From the NCBI RefSeq assembly GCF_900141985.1, contig NZ_FQZK01000001.1:720003-784002 (forward strand): 64,000 bases of DNA, written 5' to 3'. Under the pieces are notes generated by a model. That model was not told the origin of the DNA and did not search any database. It saw only the letters and a list, made by a program, of their open reading frames with translations. Source of the stretch: Nocardiopsis flavescens. GTDB lineage: Bacteria > Actinomycetota > Actinomycetes > Streptosporangiales > Streptosporangiaceae. Each line of letters starts with the position of its first letter. The stretch's first letter is position 1. A program made the position numbers and the translations under genes. Positions 23,656 through 33,081 of this stretch are shown piece after piece.

Positions 23656-25445
23656 CGGCCCCGACCCCAGCCGGAGGGTGTCGCTCCCAGCTCAGCCATC
23701 CAGGGCGGGAGGAATGCCCCCTGCAAAGGGTGAGGGCGCGAGGAGCGGCCCGTACGTAGAGGACACCCATGCCCTCCTCAACGCAATGGGGGGGTTGAGC
23801 GTGCGCTGTCTTTGGGCCTTCAGCACAGCCGGTGAGCGTTGATCGCCATCCCGACACCAAGGGGTTTCGGGAGGGCGTACTCGGCTCCCCAGGCGCATGG
23901 GGGTGAAGGCCGCGGGTACCTGTCGGCCGCGGCACTGGGGGTTGTCCACCCGCCTGGAGCCCCCGACCCCAGCCGGAGGGCATCGCTCCCAGCTCAGGTC
24001 GCGGGGGTGAGAGCTCAAACGGAGTTGTTCCAAAAGCTCAGCCATCTGGAAACGGCGGCCAGCGGAGCGTGGACCTGGCCCCGGCGCAGTCGGCGGGCGG
24101 CAGATTTTCAGTGCTGTGCGTTGGATGCACGTCGTCAGTGGTGGGGGTGTCATCCGGGGCTGGGTCAAGCGAGGCGATCCCAGCCCGGCCGCTTGTGGCG
24201 GGAGGAATGCCCCCTGAAAACGGTGGTGGGCGCGACAAGCGGCCCGAACGTAGAGCCCACCCATGCCCTCCCAACGCCATAGGGGGTGGAACGTGCACTG
24301 TCCTGGGACCCGGACACAGCCCGTGAGCATTGATCGACACCCCGACACCAAGGGGTTTCGGGAGGGCGTACTCGGCTCCGCGGACACGGGGGGTGAAGGC
24401 CGCGCGTACCTGCTCCGCTCAGCCAATGGTGGTTGTCCACCCGCCTGGAGCCCCCGACCATAGCCGGAGGGTGTCGCTCCCAGCTCAGGTCGCGCGGGGT
24501 AGGGCCGCGCGTACCTGCTTACCCGACCGCGCGGGGGTGAGGGCGGCGCGCACCTGCGTGCTGGCGGCCTCGGTGCGTCGTGGTGCGGGAGGGTGCTTGG
24601 GTGCGGGTTACTGCGTCTGTGGTTGGTGTTCCAAGCGAGGTCGGGAGCAACCGCGCGCTCTCGGTCGGACCCTTCCTCCCTTTGCAGGTGGTCGGGCGGG
24701 GCAGGCCTCGCCCGGACCCGCCCCCGGAGAACACCCCCGCCACCAAGGACGTGCGACCCACGCTCTCGCCTGTCCGTCTGCCGCCCCTCGTATCGTGGGG
24801 GCGGATCCGGCTCCGCCGGTCTGTACCTTCCCAAGCGGCGGGCGTCTTGGAAACCAAAGGTTCTGGCCGGGCGCGACCACAGACCGCCGTTCCCAACGGG
24901 TGACCGTTCTGGAGACCTCGGAGTTCGTCTCACCCCCTCGGGCGGAGCAGGCGGGAGCGTGCCCCGACACCCCCTGCGGCGGGCCGAGCGGGCATCTGCG
25001 GCCCCACCCCGCGCGACCCGGCGTGGAAGCGACACCCTCCGGCTACGGCTGAGGGCTCCAGGCGGGTGGACAACCCCCACTGCCGGGCGGGGAAGGTACC
25101 CGCGGCCTTACCCCGCGCGACCCGGCCTGGGAGCGGCACCCTCCGGCTACGGCTGAGGGCTCCAGGCGGGTGGACAACCCCCAGGGAGCGGCGGGGCAGG
25201 TACGCGCGGCCTTCACCCCCCTGGGTCCGCGGAGGGAAGTACGCCCTCCCCGACCCCTTGGGGCCGGGGTGCCGATCAATGTCCACCGGCTGTGCTGGAA
25301 GCCCGAAGACAGCGCACGTTCAACCCCCCACAGCGTTAAAGGAGGGCCGGGCAGGTACCCACGGCCCACCCCGCGCGATCCGGCGTGGCAGCGACACCCT
25401 CCGGCCGTGGCCGAGCACTCCGGGCGGGTGGACGACCCCCTGGAG
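23656..25445. repeat. Block of six imperfect long repeats, three per orientation
   Basis: No gene is supported in 23639-25479. A ~70-base core occurs about 23656, 23939-24003 and 24430-24497 in one orientation and, reversed, at 25011-25079, 25115-25182 and 25375-25442. Core landmarks are GTTGTCCACCCGCCTGGAG and AGCCGGAGGGTGTCGCT. Around the core, longer units of roughly 300-480 bases are shared. One landmark, CCAAGGGGTTTCGGGAGGGC, is at 23861 and 24350 and is reversed in diverged form near 25250. Frames through the block are broken and change between copies, so it is non-coding or decayed. Confidence 0.75.
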
Positions 25446-25479
25446 CGCGGCGGAGAAGGTGCCCGGGGCCGTGCCGGGT

Positions 25480-25983
25480 TCACGCCCGGCCGGTACCGGC
25501 GTCGAACTCCGGGCCGGGGAGGATGCGCAGCTCTTCCGACGAGGCCTCCGCATCGGGTCCGTCCCCGTCCGGGAGGTCCCAGTCCCCGGACCGCCGGCGC
25601 GACCGGGCCACGTCCCGCACCGCCTCCAGCCGGGACCGCCACCCGGCCTCTCCCACGATGCGGGCGGCCTCGCCGAGGAGCACCGGCCCTCCCTCACGTG
25701 CGCGGAGCAGGGCGTCGACCCCGGCCGCCACGCGTGCGCGGACTCCGTCGCCGGTCGCCTCCCACCAGGGCTCGCCGCGTTCGCCCAGGGCGGTCTTGGC
25801 GTCGTGGACCCGGGCCCGTGCGGAGGTGTCGCCGTTCTTGATCAGCCGCCGGGCCCGCATCAGCTCGCGGACGAGTTCGTCCCTGAGGTCCTCAGGGACG
25901 CTCGGGTCCGTGGCCCGCCAGCGCCGACCGTCGACCACGATGTAGCGGCCGTCGTCCGTGACGTAATGTCGCCTCTCGCTCAC
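25480..25983 (-). CDS. Conserved actinobacterial protein of unknown function
   Basis: GTG 25983 begins a 167-residue protein: R-H-Y-V-T-D-D-G-R-Y-I-V-V-D-G-R-R-W-R at the N-terminus, then A-R-V-H-D-A-K-T-A-L-G-E-R-G-E-P-W-W. This opening is common in actinomycete proteins often mislabelled as Tol biopolymer transporters; no such function is visible. The middle is helical and charged, the C-terminus acidic. No signal peptide or membrane segment. It stands alone at the edge of the repeat block. Confidence 0.7.
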   Translation of the reverse strand: MSERRHYVTDDGRYIVVDGRRWRATDPSVPEDLRDELVRELMRARRLIKNGDTSARARVHDAKTALGERGEPWWEATGDGVRARVAAGVDALLRAREGGPVLLGEAARIVGEAGWRSRLEAVRDVARSRRRSGDWDLPDGDGPDAEASSEELRILPGPEFDAGTGRA

Positions 25984-26196
25984 ACAGGGGAGTCTAGGTG
26001 TCGCGGCCCGGAGGCCGGTCGCGCCGTGCGGGCGGCGGCACGCGTACCGGATCCGCGTGCCCGGCCGCAGCGGTCACGGACCGGCTCGGCCCCGGGCGGC
26101 GAGAAGCACACCGGAGCCGCACGTGGCACGTCCGGCACTCTGTCTGCCCAGCGGAAAGCGCGGCGGGGACCACCCCACGAGGAGCCCACGGCCGAC

Positions 26197-27123
26197 TCAC
26201 TCCACGACCGGGGACCGGGGCAGGTCGGGCTCGATGTAGATGACCGTGGCGATGGGCACCACCTCGCGGATGCGCCGTTCCGCCTCGTCGATGGCGGCGG
26301 TGACCCGGCGGGCGTCGTCCTCGGCGTCCACCGCCACCTTGACCCCGACGAGCAGCTCCTCGGGGCCCAGGTGCATCGTGCGCATGTGGATGATCGCGTC
26401 GATGTCCGCGCACGCCAGGATGGCCTCGCGGATGAGGCGGATGTTCTCCCTGCTGGCCGACTCCCCGATGAGCAGGCTCTTCATCTCCAGGGCCAGGACC
26501 ACCGCGAACACCACGAGCAGCAGGCCGATGGCCCCCGATCCCAGGCCGTCCCAGACGCCGTTGCCGGTGATCAGGGTCAGGCCGACGCCGAGCAGGGCGA
26601 AGGCCAGGCCGATGAGGGCGCCGGTGTCCTCCAGCAGGATCACCGGCAGCTCCGGGGCCTTGGTCCGGCGGATGAACCCGAACCAGCCCACGCGGGAACG
26701 CGCCGCCCTGGACTGGCGCAGCGCGGTGCGCAGCGCCGTCCCCTCCATGGCGGCGGCCACCAGCAGCACCACGACGGGGACCCACTGCCAGGAGGTGATC
26801 GGGTGGGGGTCGCGGATCTTCTCCCACGCCTCGTACAGGGCGAACAGCCCGCCGAGGGTGAACAGCACGATCGCCACCAGGAAGGCGTAGAAGTAGCGCT
26901 CGTGGCCGAAGCCGAAGGGGTGCTCCGGGGTGGCCGTGCGCCGCGACCGGCGCCCGCCGAACAGGAGCAGGAGCTGGTTGCCGGAGTCGGCCACCGAGTG
27001 CACCGACTCGGCGAGCATGGCCGAGGAGGCGGTCAGGAGGTAGGCGACGAACTTGGTCACGGCGATCCCGAGGTTGGCCGCCAGCGCCATGACCACGGCT
27101 TTCGTACTGTCCTCGGTGCTCAC
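26197..27123 (-). CDS. Cation diffusion facilitator (CDF) metal exporter
   Basis: GTG 27123 is chosen with GGGGCG just upstream; 308 residues. Six membrane helices are followed by a cytoplasmic dimerisation domain (about 215-300). The metal-site motifs are H-S-V-A-D in TM2 (about 42-46) and D-T-G-A-L in TM5. The C-terminal part V-K-V-A-V-D-A-E-D-D-A-R-R is a ferredoxin-like fold. CDF proteins exchange cytoplasmic Zn2+, Fe2+, Mn2+ or Co2+ for protons. The loop between TM4 and TM5 is basic and lacks a His-rich stretch, so the metal cannot be named. It is divergent from the Atu4866 gene cluster. Confidence 0.88.
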   Translation of the reverse strand: MSTEDSTKAVVMALAANLGIAVTKFVAYLLTASSAMLAESVHSVADSGNQLLLLFGGRRSRRTATPEHPFGFGHERYFYAFLVAIVLFTLGGLFALYEAWEKIRDPHPITSWQWVPVVVLLVAAAMEGTALRTALRQSRAARSRVGWFGFIRRTKAPELPVILLEDTGALIGLAFALLGVGLTLITGNGVWDGLGSGAIGLLLVVFAVVLALEMKSLLIGESASRENIRLIREAILACADIDAIIHMRTMHLGPEELLVGVKVAVDAEDDARRVTAAIDEAERRIREVVPIATVIYIEPDLPRSPVVE

Positions 27124-27297
27124 CGCCCCAGGTTGCGGGGCGCCCCCGCGTCCGCGCAAGCACCCCCGCGGCCGTGTCGGGGGCCGGTGGGCGTGGAGCG
27201 CCGCCGCGCGCCCGGGTCCGGGCCCGGCGGGAGCGTGGGTGCGGCGCACCCCGGGTGTGCCACGGCCTTCTGCGGCGCCGCCGACGCGGGCAGGCTG

Positions 27298-28041
27298 ATG
27301 CCCATGAACTCCACCTCTTTTCCCGGTTTCACCGATGCCGCGCTGGCCGCCGTGCGGGCCGGCGCCGAACGGCCGCTGCTGCTCACCGGCGCGACGGTGC
27401 ACACCCTCGACCCGCTGATCGGAACGGTGCGCGGCGCCGACCTCCTCGTCGTCGGGGAGGTGGTCGTCGGCGTGGGTCCGGGGATCGTCACCGCCGCCGA
27501 GGACGACGGGGCGATCGTCGTCGACGCGCACGGAACGACCGTCCTGCCCTCCCGTCCGGCCCTGGTCCACGGGAGCGGCGGGCGCGGCGGGGCGGGCACC
27601 CTGGCGCCGGGTGCGCGGGCGGACCTCGTCGTGGTCGACGGGGACGCCGCCGACCCGGCCGCGGCCGTCGGACTCGCCCTGGCCTCGCCCGGGCGCATCC
27701 GGGCCGCCCTGGCGGACGGGGTACCCGTGCACTGGGCCGGGCTCCCCCTCGGCGACGGGACCGGGGCCCCGGCACGGCCGCGGCCGGAGGAGGCCGCGGT
27801 GGACCCGGACCGGGTGGGGGTGTGGATCGACACCGGGGGCTTCCTGCACCAGGAACTCGGGGCCGACGGCCGCTACGACGAGACGCGCGGCGGGCGCCCG
27901 CACGCCTTCCAGGGCCGCTTCTGGACGGACGGCGACCGCATCGACTACCTGGACGACCTGGGCTTCTGGGCCTTCGGCACGTTCGACGGCGACACCCTCC
28001 ACCACGCCGGCTACACCCTGCACCTGGGAGAGGCCCGATGA
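27298..28041 (+). CDS. Atu4866-domain protein with vestigial amidohydrolase sandwich
   Basis: ATG 27298 (or 27304) starts a 247-residue protein. Residues about 25-150 resemble the composite beta-sandwich that brackets amidohydrolase barrels (L-L-L-T-G-A-T-V-H-T-L-D-P, then G-A-R-A-D-L-V-V-V-D-G-D). The whole metal-binding TIM barrel between them is missing. Residues about 170-245 are an Atu4866 domain: Q-E-L-G-A-D-G-R-Y-D-E-T-R-G-G-R, then Y-L-D-D-L-G-F-W-A-F-G-T-F and H-H-A-G-Y. The domain is a small beta-barrel of unknown function. The stop overlaps the next gene's ATG, so the pair is translationally coupled. Confidence 0.7.
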   Translation: MPMNSTSFPGFTDAALAAVRAGAERPLLLTGATVHTLDPLIGTVRGADLLVVGEVVVGVGPGIVTAAEDDGAIVVDAHGTTVLPSRPALVHGSGGRGGAGTLAPGARADLVVVDGDAADPAAAVGLALASPGRIRAALADGVPVHWAGLPLGDGTGAPARPRPEEAAVDPDRVGVWIDTGGFLHQELGADGRYDETRGGRPHAFQGRFWTDGDRIDYLDDLGFWAFGTFDGDTLHHAGYTLHLGEAR

Positions 28042-29438
28042 GCCCCGCCACCCCGCTCCCGGACGCGCTGCGGCGCCCGGCCGCCGACCCCGACCGCCGC
28101 GTCCTGCTCACCGGGGGCACCGTGGTGACCATGGACCCCCGGACGGGGGTCCTGGACCGGGGCGACGTCCTGCTCCGGGGCGACCGCATCGCCGCGGTCG
28201 GGCACGGGCTGCCCTCCGACGGCGCGCTGGTCGTCGACACGACCGGCTCCATCGTCGCCCCGGGCCTGGTGGACACCCACCGGCACGCGTGGCAGGCGCA
28301 GATGCGGCGCACCATCCCCGACGTCGACGACCTGGCGGGCTACCTGCGGTCCACGCTGGTACGGGTGGCGCCCGCCTACACCCCGGAGGACGTCCACCTC
28401 GGAACACGGCTGGCCGCGCTGACCGCGCTGGACGGCGGCATCACCACGATGCTCGACTTCTCGCACAACTCCCGCAGCGGGGCCCACGCGGACGCCGCGA
28501 TCACGGCCCTGGCGGACACCGGCATCCGCGGGGTGCACGCGTCCATGGCTCCGCACTTCGGGGAGTGGGAGGGGCAGTGGCCGCGGGACCTGGAGCGGCT
28601 GCGCTCGACCTACGCGCCGACCGACGACGGGCTCCTCACCCTGCGCCTGGCGGCCCTGGCCACGCCCGACGTCGCCGGTGCGCGCCTGGCCTACGGGGCC
28701 GAACTGGCACGGGTGGCCGGGGACCTGGACATCGGCGTGAGCCTGGACGCGGTGTTCGGCCCGGCCGCCTCCGACGCCGTCGTCTCCTGGGGGCGCCAGG
28801 GACTGCTGGGACCGCACGTCGAGGCGATCCACTGCACCGCCCTGTCGCCCGAGGCGTGGGCCGCCCTGCGCGACCACGGGGCGACGGTGTCGCTGGCGCC
28901 CACCTCCGACGCCCAGATCGGGCTGGAGGACGCGGTGCCCCCGGTGGACGAGGCCCTGGCCCACGGCATCCGCCCGGGGCTGTCGGTGGACGTGGAGGTC
29001 GCCCTGGCGTCCGACATGTTCACGCAGATGCGGGCCCTGCTGACGATCCAGCGGATGCGCGCGGTCCACGCCGCGTACGGCACGTCGGAGGAGCCGTCCC
29101 GGATCACGACGCGCGACGTGCTCGACTTCGCCACCCTGGCGGGGGCGCGCACCCTGCGCCTGGACGACCGCACCGGGTCCCTCACCCCCGGCAAGCAGGC
29201 CGACCTCATCGTCGTCGACGCCGAGGCGGTCAACACGATGCCGCTGCACGACGCCGTCGGCACGCTGGTGCTGGGGGCGGACCGCGCGAACATCACCTCC
29301 GTCTGGGTCGCCGGCCGGGTGCGCAAGTGGGACGGGGCGCTGGTGGACGTGGACGTCGACGCCCTGCGCAGCAGCGTGCACAACTCCGTCGCGGCGATCG
29401 CCGCGCGGCTCGCCGACGCCGACGCCCGGGACCGGTGA
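28038..29438 (+). CDS. Amidohydrolase (chlorohydrolase/cytosine deaminase-like)
   Basis: ATG 28038 overlaps the previous stop; 466 residues. The sandwich starts L-L-T-G-G-T-V-V-T-M-D-P. The metal site begins with V-D-T-H-R-H-A-W-Q (about 80-88; H-x-H). Later come E-A-I-H-C-T-A-L (conserved His), and D-V-E-V-A-L-A-S-D at the position of the catalytic Asp. C-terminal G-S-L-T-P-G-K-Q-A-D-L-I-V-V closes the sandwich. This branch (TrzN/AtzA/guanine-deaminase-like) hydrolytically deaminates or dechlorinates ring compounds using one zinc; the substrate is unknown. It is flanked on both sides by coupled Atu4866-domain genes. Confidence 0.88.
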   Translation: MSPATPLPDALRRPAADPDRRVLLTGGTVVTMDPRTGVLDRGDVLLRGDRIAAVGHGLPSDGALVVDTTGSIVAPGLVDTHRHAWQAQMRRTIPDVDDLAGYLRSTLVRVAPAYTPEDVHLGTRLAALTALDGGITTMLDFSHNSRSGAHADAAITALADTGIRGVHASMAPHFGEWEGQWPRDLERLRSTYAPTDDGLLTLRLAALATPDVAGARLAYGAELARVAGDLDIGVSLDAVFGPAASDAVVSWGRQGLLGPHVEAIHCTALSPEAWAALRDHGATVSLAPTSDAQIGLEDAVPPVDEALAHGIRPGLSVDVEVALASDMFTQMRALLTIQRMRAVHAAYGTSEEPSRITTRDVLDFATLAGARTLRLDDRTGSLTPGKQADLIVVDAEAVNTMPLHDAVGTLVLGADRANITSVWVAGRVRKWDGALVDVDVDALRSSVHNSVAAIAARLADADARDR

Positions 29439-30259
29439 GGGCCCGTACCGCGGAGGGCGCCCGCGGCCCCGCCGGCCCCGGGTCCGTGCGGCGCCGGGCC
29501 TCACGGACCTGCGCCGCCGCCCTCCTGCTGTCACTCCTGCCCGCCTGCGCCCACCCCGGCGCACCGGGCGCCGCTCCCGCCGGGCCGACCCCGGCGGCCA
29601 CCGACCGAACACGGGAAGAGCCGATGGCCGAACACACCGGGACCCCCTTCACCGTCACCGGGGCGCACGTCATGCGCACGCCGGAGCACGGCGACGTCCG
29701 CGACCTGCACGTCCGGGACGGCGTGCTCGCCCGGGAGGCGCCCGGCCCGGGCGCCGGGACGGTCGACGCGCACGGGTTCCACGCGGTGCCGCTCACGGTG
29801 GACAGCGCCGTGGCGCAGCGCCCGGAGCACGAGAGGGGGGTGCACGACCTGGTCCCCGGCAACCCCGCCACCTTCGCCCTGGTGCGAGGGCCGGTCGCCG
29901 AGTCCCGGATCCGGCGGATGCTCGTCGTCTCCCCCGCGGACCTGAGGGCGGTGTACGTCGACGGGCACCGGGAGGCCTGGCGGGGGGAGCCGGTGCGCCC
30001 CGCCGGGCGGGACCTGGCGGACGCCGGGACGCGGGCGCGGTGGGTCGGCACGTGGGAGGACCCGGCCCGGGACCTGCTCCAGCACCTCGCCGCGGACGGT
30101 CGGTACTCCGAGACCCGGGGAGGGCGGGCCGACGCCTACACCGGCCGGTACTGGGTGCGCGCGGACCGCATCACGTACCTGGACGACTCGGGGTTCTGGG
30201 CCTTCGGGGAGCTGGTCGGCACCACGCTGCACCACGCGGGCTTCGTGATGCACCGGTGA
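29435..30259 (+). CDS. Lipoprotein-type Atu4866-domain protein with vestigial amidohydrolase sandwich
   Basis: GTG 29435 overlaps the amidohydrolase stop (GTGA); 274 residues. An Arg-rich start and the hydrophobic run A-A-L-L-L-S-L-L-P-A-C-A form a lipoprotein signal with lipobox L-P-A-C at Cys37, then an Ala/Pro linker. In-frame starts at GTG 29486 and at ATG 29624 (behind GGGAAGAG) are alternatives; the last would give a cytoplasmic form. The middle repeats the barrel-less sandwich (F-T-V-T-G-A-H-V-M-R, G-N-P-A-T-F-A-L-V). The C-terminal 75 residues are a second Atu4866 domain (D-G-R-Y-S-E-T-R-G-G-R, D-D-S-G-F-W-A-F-G). Confidence 0.7.
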   Translation: MRARTAEGARGPAGPGSVRRRASRTCAAALLLSLLPACAHPGAPGAAPAGPTPAATDRTREEPMAEHTGTPFTVTGAHVMRTPEHGDVRDLHVRDGVLAREAPGPGAGTVDAHGFHAVPLTVDSAVAQRPEHERGVHDLVPGNPATFALVRGPVAESRIRRMLVVSPADLRAVYVDGHREAWRGEPVRPAGRDLADAGTRARWVGTWEDPARDLLQHLAADGRYSETRGGRADAYTGRYWVRADRITYLDDSGFWAFGELVGTTLHHAGFVMHR

Positions 30260-30263
30260 GGGG

Positions 30264-30296
30264 CCGGCGCCCGGGGGGATGCTCCCCGGGCGCCGG
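30264..30296 (+). terminator. Terminator of the amidohydrolase/Atu4866 operon
   Basis: A perfect 13-bp stem (CCGGCGCCCGGGG and its complement) with a 7-base loop starts four bases after the last stop. Confidence 0.75.
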
Positions 30297-31084
30297 TCCG
30301 CGGGGCCGCGGGACACGGGCGCGGTGCGGGCGGCGCCCCCGGTCGGTCCGGAAAGCACTGATCCGGACCTGCTCGCCCCCGGGGGTACGGGCGGCGGCCC
30401 TGCGAGGTCCGGGCCGCCCACCCGGACCTGCACACCGCCGGGCGTGCGGGCGGCGCCCCGCCCGCTCCCGCCGGACGCGTTCCCTCCACCGCGCCGCCGA
30501 CCCGCCGGGGCCCGGATCCGCGCCCGTTCCGGCGTCCGGCCACCGGGCCGCCCGGGGAGGCGGCGCGCCCTCCGTTCCCCCGGACACGCGGTCCCACCAG
30601 GCTCCACGGCCCCCGCCGCCGACACCGGCACCCCCTGTGAACACCGTCACACCGCCCCCGGGGGCGGGCACGGTCCGCGCTCCCCCGCGGCGCGGACCGG
30701 AACCGCAGGTCGGAGCCCCCGGGATGATCCGGACCCCGGCGGACAGAGACCTCCGCAGAGGAACATTCCGCCCGGCGGCCCGGCGCCGGCCCCCCACCGT
30801 CACCGCGTGTGTACTGGTCACGCCGGGAAACGCGATATGGTCCCATCGCGAAACCAACCGGCGGCGGGGCCCGCGGCCTCGGAGAACCCCCGCGCCCCCG
30901 TACCGGCGACATCGCCGGGACTTCGGCAGACGGCACCGGGCACGGGGGGGAGCCCGCCTTCACCTCTCCTCCCTCCGGTCCCGTACGTGATGAGAGCGAG
31001 GACAGCGGTGACCGCCACCGTCGCGCCGCGTGAGAGCGCGCGCCCGCCCCGGTCCCCCTCCCCGGCCGGGAGGCGGGCCCGCAG
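30297..31084. other. Gene-free upstream region of the XRE regulator
   Basis: No supported gene in 788 bases. Two partial copies of CCGGACCTGC followed by a CCGGG-N2-TGCGGGCGG-type sequence lie near 30363 and 30422. The last 300 bases presumably carry the promoter of the regulator gene; no clear boxes seen. Confidence 0.4.
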
Positions 31085-32422
31085 GTGAGAAGCACGCCTC
31101 CCGCCACCGACCCGGCAGAGCCGCGGATGTGCCCCGCCTGCGGGCGGAACCGGTGCGTGTGCATCCCCGAGGGGTTCTGGTCCTCCTCCCGGATGCTCCG
31201 GGCCGCCGGCGAGCGCGACCTGCGCACCCTGTTCCGGGAGCTGAACAACCGGGGGCTGTCCCAGCGCACCCTGGCCGCCCTGACGGGGCTGGGGCAGACC
31301 ACGGTCGGCGCGATCATGAAGGGCCGCCGGGCGCTCACCAGCAACCACCTCATCGACCAGGCCCTGGCCGGACTGCGCACCCCAGCGCCGAACCCGCCGG
31401 CCGACCACGCGGCGCACGGGGCCGCCGACGTCGCCGAGCCGGCCGCCGGCACGCCGGACCACGACCCGCTGGCGGCCCTGGGACGGCACTCGGCCGGCCT
31501 GGTACGGCACGCGGACGCGGGACCGGTGGGGGCACGGTCGATGACCCTGGCCGACGAGAGGCTGCGCGACCTGGCGGAACGCTACCTCGCCGACCCGGCC
31601 GCGGACATCCTGTCCGCGCTGGCCGAGCTCTCCGCCCAGTTGGAGGCGTGGCGGGGCCAGAAGGTACCTCTGACAGTGGCCCGGAGCCTGTGGGTCCTCT
31701 CCGGCTGGAGGTCGGCGCTGGCCTCGTGGATGAGCGTGGACGCGACCCGCCCCGGCGACGCCCTCGCCCACGCCCGCGCGGCCCAGGTCGCCGCCGAGGA
31801 GAGCGCTCACGACGGCATCACCGTGTGGGCGCTGATCTGCCGGCGCAACATCTCCTACTGGCAGCGCAACCGCTCCCGCGCGGCGCAGTACGCCGAACAG
31901 GCCTGGCAGAGGGCCCAGGCGGTCGGCGGCGGCGCCGCCGTGATCAGCGCCAGCGCCCTGGCCCAGGACCTGGCCGTGCGCGGCAGCGGCGACCGGGCGA
32001 AGTCCCTGATCAGCCAGGCACGGCGCGCCCTGGAGTCCAAGCCCACGCAGGACAGCGATCTCGGCGGCCCCCTGTCCTGTGGGCTGCCCCGCGCCAGCGG
32101 GTACTGGTCCGAGGCCTTCCTCGACCTCGGCGACCACCCCTCCGCGGTGCGGTGCGCCCGCGAGGGGCTGGAGGCCTCCCGGGAGTCGCTGGTGCGCGCC
32201 CCGGGGCCGGAGCGCATGCTCACGGTGCACCTGGCGATGGGGCTGGCGGCGTCGGGCCGGATCGACGAGGCCGTGGAGGCGGTCGAGCCCCTGCTGACGC
32301 TGGCCCCCTCCCTGCGGGTGCGCCCCCTGGTACTGCGCCTGGAGCGGTTCGGACGCCTCCTCCCCGGCGGGGAGGCGACCGCCGCCGTACGGGAGCGGAT
32401 CCGCGCGTTCACCGACCTGTGA
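31085..32422 (+). CDS. XRE-type regulator with N-terminal zinc-ribbon-like motif and TPR-like sensor
   Basis: GTG 31085 follows GGGAGG; 445 residues. A short Cys cluster comes first: C-P-A-C-G-R-N-R-C-V-C at about 15-25, which could bind zinc. A helix-turn-helix follows (about 55-80; L-S-Q-R-T-L-A-A-L-T-G-L-G-Q-T-T-V). Then come a linker and a long helical region (about 150-440) with repeated A-x-A-x-x-A-W/A-A-x-x-A-E patterns like TPRs. Such proteins in actinomycetes control neighbouring specialised-metabolism or development genes, sensing a peptide or protein partner through the repeats. It is the first gene of the 31-40 kb cluster, and palindromes in front of the next gene are likely targets. 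Confidence 0.75.
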   Translation: MRSTPPATDPAEPRMCPACGRNRCVCIPEGFWSSSRMLRAAGERDLRTLFRELNNRGLSQRTLAALTGLGQTTVGAIMKGRRALTSNHLIDQALAGLRTPAPNPPADHAAHGAADVAEPAAGTPDHDPLAALGRHSAGLVRHADAGPVGARSMTLADERLRDLAERYLADPAADILSALAELSAQLEAWRGQKVPLTVARSLWVLSGWRSALASWMSVDATRPGDALAHARAAQVAAEESAHDGITVWALICRRNISYWQRNRSRAAQYAEQAWQRAQAVGGGAAVISASALAQDLAVRGSGDRAKSLISQARRALESKPTQDSDLGGPLSCGLPRASGYWSEAFLDLGDHPSAVRCAREGLEASRESLVRAPGPERMLTVHLAMGLAASGRIDEAVEAVEPLLTLAPSLRVRPLVLRLERFGRLLPGGEATAAVRERIRAFTDL

Positions 32423-32526
32423 GCCCCGGACCCGTCGACCGCGCCACCACCCGCCCCGCCCCCGCCTTCCGGCGCGGCGCGGTAACGAGTCCGCGAACAC
32501 CCCGGCCGTGAACTGCGAGTACGGAC

Positions 32527-32567
32527 GTGCTCACGAATGAGCACGCGGTGGCCTTGGTGTGCTCACG
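32527..32567 (+). promoter_or_regulatory. Operator candidates before the roadblock gene
   Basis: GTGCTC-N6-GAGCAC at 32527-32544 is a perfect 6-bp palindrome. A second half-site, GTGTGCTCACG, follows at 32557-32567, ending 22 bases before the roadblock gene start. TGTGCTCACG recurs at 39643-39652 before the CPBP gene at the far end of the cluster. The adjacent XRE regulator is the obvious candidate to bind. Confidence 0.5.
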
Positions 32568-32589
32568 AGGTGTGGCGACCCTGTAGCGC

Positions 32590-33081
32590 ATGATCATCTC
32601 GGCTCGCGTCCCTCCCGGGGTCCGCCACGAACGCCCCGCGGCGGTCGGCCGCCTGCTGACCGCCTTCGAACAGGACCACCCCGGCACCCGCCACACCGCG
32701 GCGTTCGGACCCGACGGCGTCCTGCTGGGCCACGCGGGCGGCGACGGGGACACCGGGGCGCAGGCGCGCGCGGAGCAGAACGCGTCCTCCTGCTACATGC
32801 TGGCCTCCCTCACCACGGGCGTCTCCTCCCTGCGGGTGTCGGCCCTGCCCGGGGGAGAAACCGCCGCGGCCGACCACCTGCTGCTGCGCCACCGCCCCGC
32901 CGACGCGCGCCCCGGATCGAGCCCCTGGTGGGTGGTGATCGTACCGATCGCGGACAGCGGCGGCCTGGTGACGGAGATCCCCGACGCCGCGGTCGCGCCC
33001 CAGCAGGTGCTGGGGCCGCTGGCGGAGTGCGCGGAGCGGGTCTCCCAGGCCCTCGCCGAGGCGCACCGAAGGGCCGGGTGA
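32590..33081 (+). CDS. Roadblock/LC7-domain protein (conservon CvnB-like)
   Basis: ATG 32590 begins a 163-residue protein; the ribosome site is weak. The fold signature is L-L-T-A-F-E-Q-D-H-P-G-T-R-H-T-A-A-F, then D-G-V-L-L-G-H, then S-S-C-Y-M-L-A-S-L-T-T-G-V-S-S-L, equivalent to the D-G-L-L-L-A and L-A-A-V-A-S-G-L-x-S-L blocks of CvnB. Roadblock proteins regulate small GTPases. Here the usual conservon histidine kinase CvnA is absent. The stop overlaps the GTG of the DUF742 gene, so both are made together. Confidence 0.75.
   Translation: MIISARVPPGVRHERPAAVGRLLTAFEQDHPGTRHTAAFGPDGVLLGHAGGDGDTGAQARAEQNASSCYMLASLTTGVSSLRVSALPGGETAAADHLLLRHRPADARPGSSPWWVVIVPIADSGGLVTEIPDAAVAPQQVLGPLAECAERVSQALAEAHRRAG

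Noticed and set aside
23656..25445. CRISPR array
   Set aside because: Repeats are long, imperfect, in both orientations and irregularly spaced; no cas genes are present.
25066..27297. Upstream extension of the Atu4866 gene frame through the repeat block
   Set aside because: The frame is open only because of high GC; it crosses the repeat block and the minus-strand CDF gene, and lacks a ribosome site.
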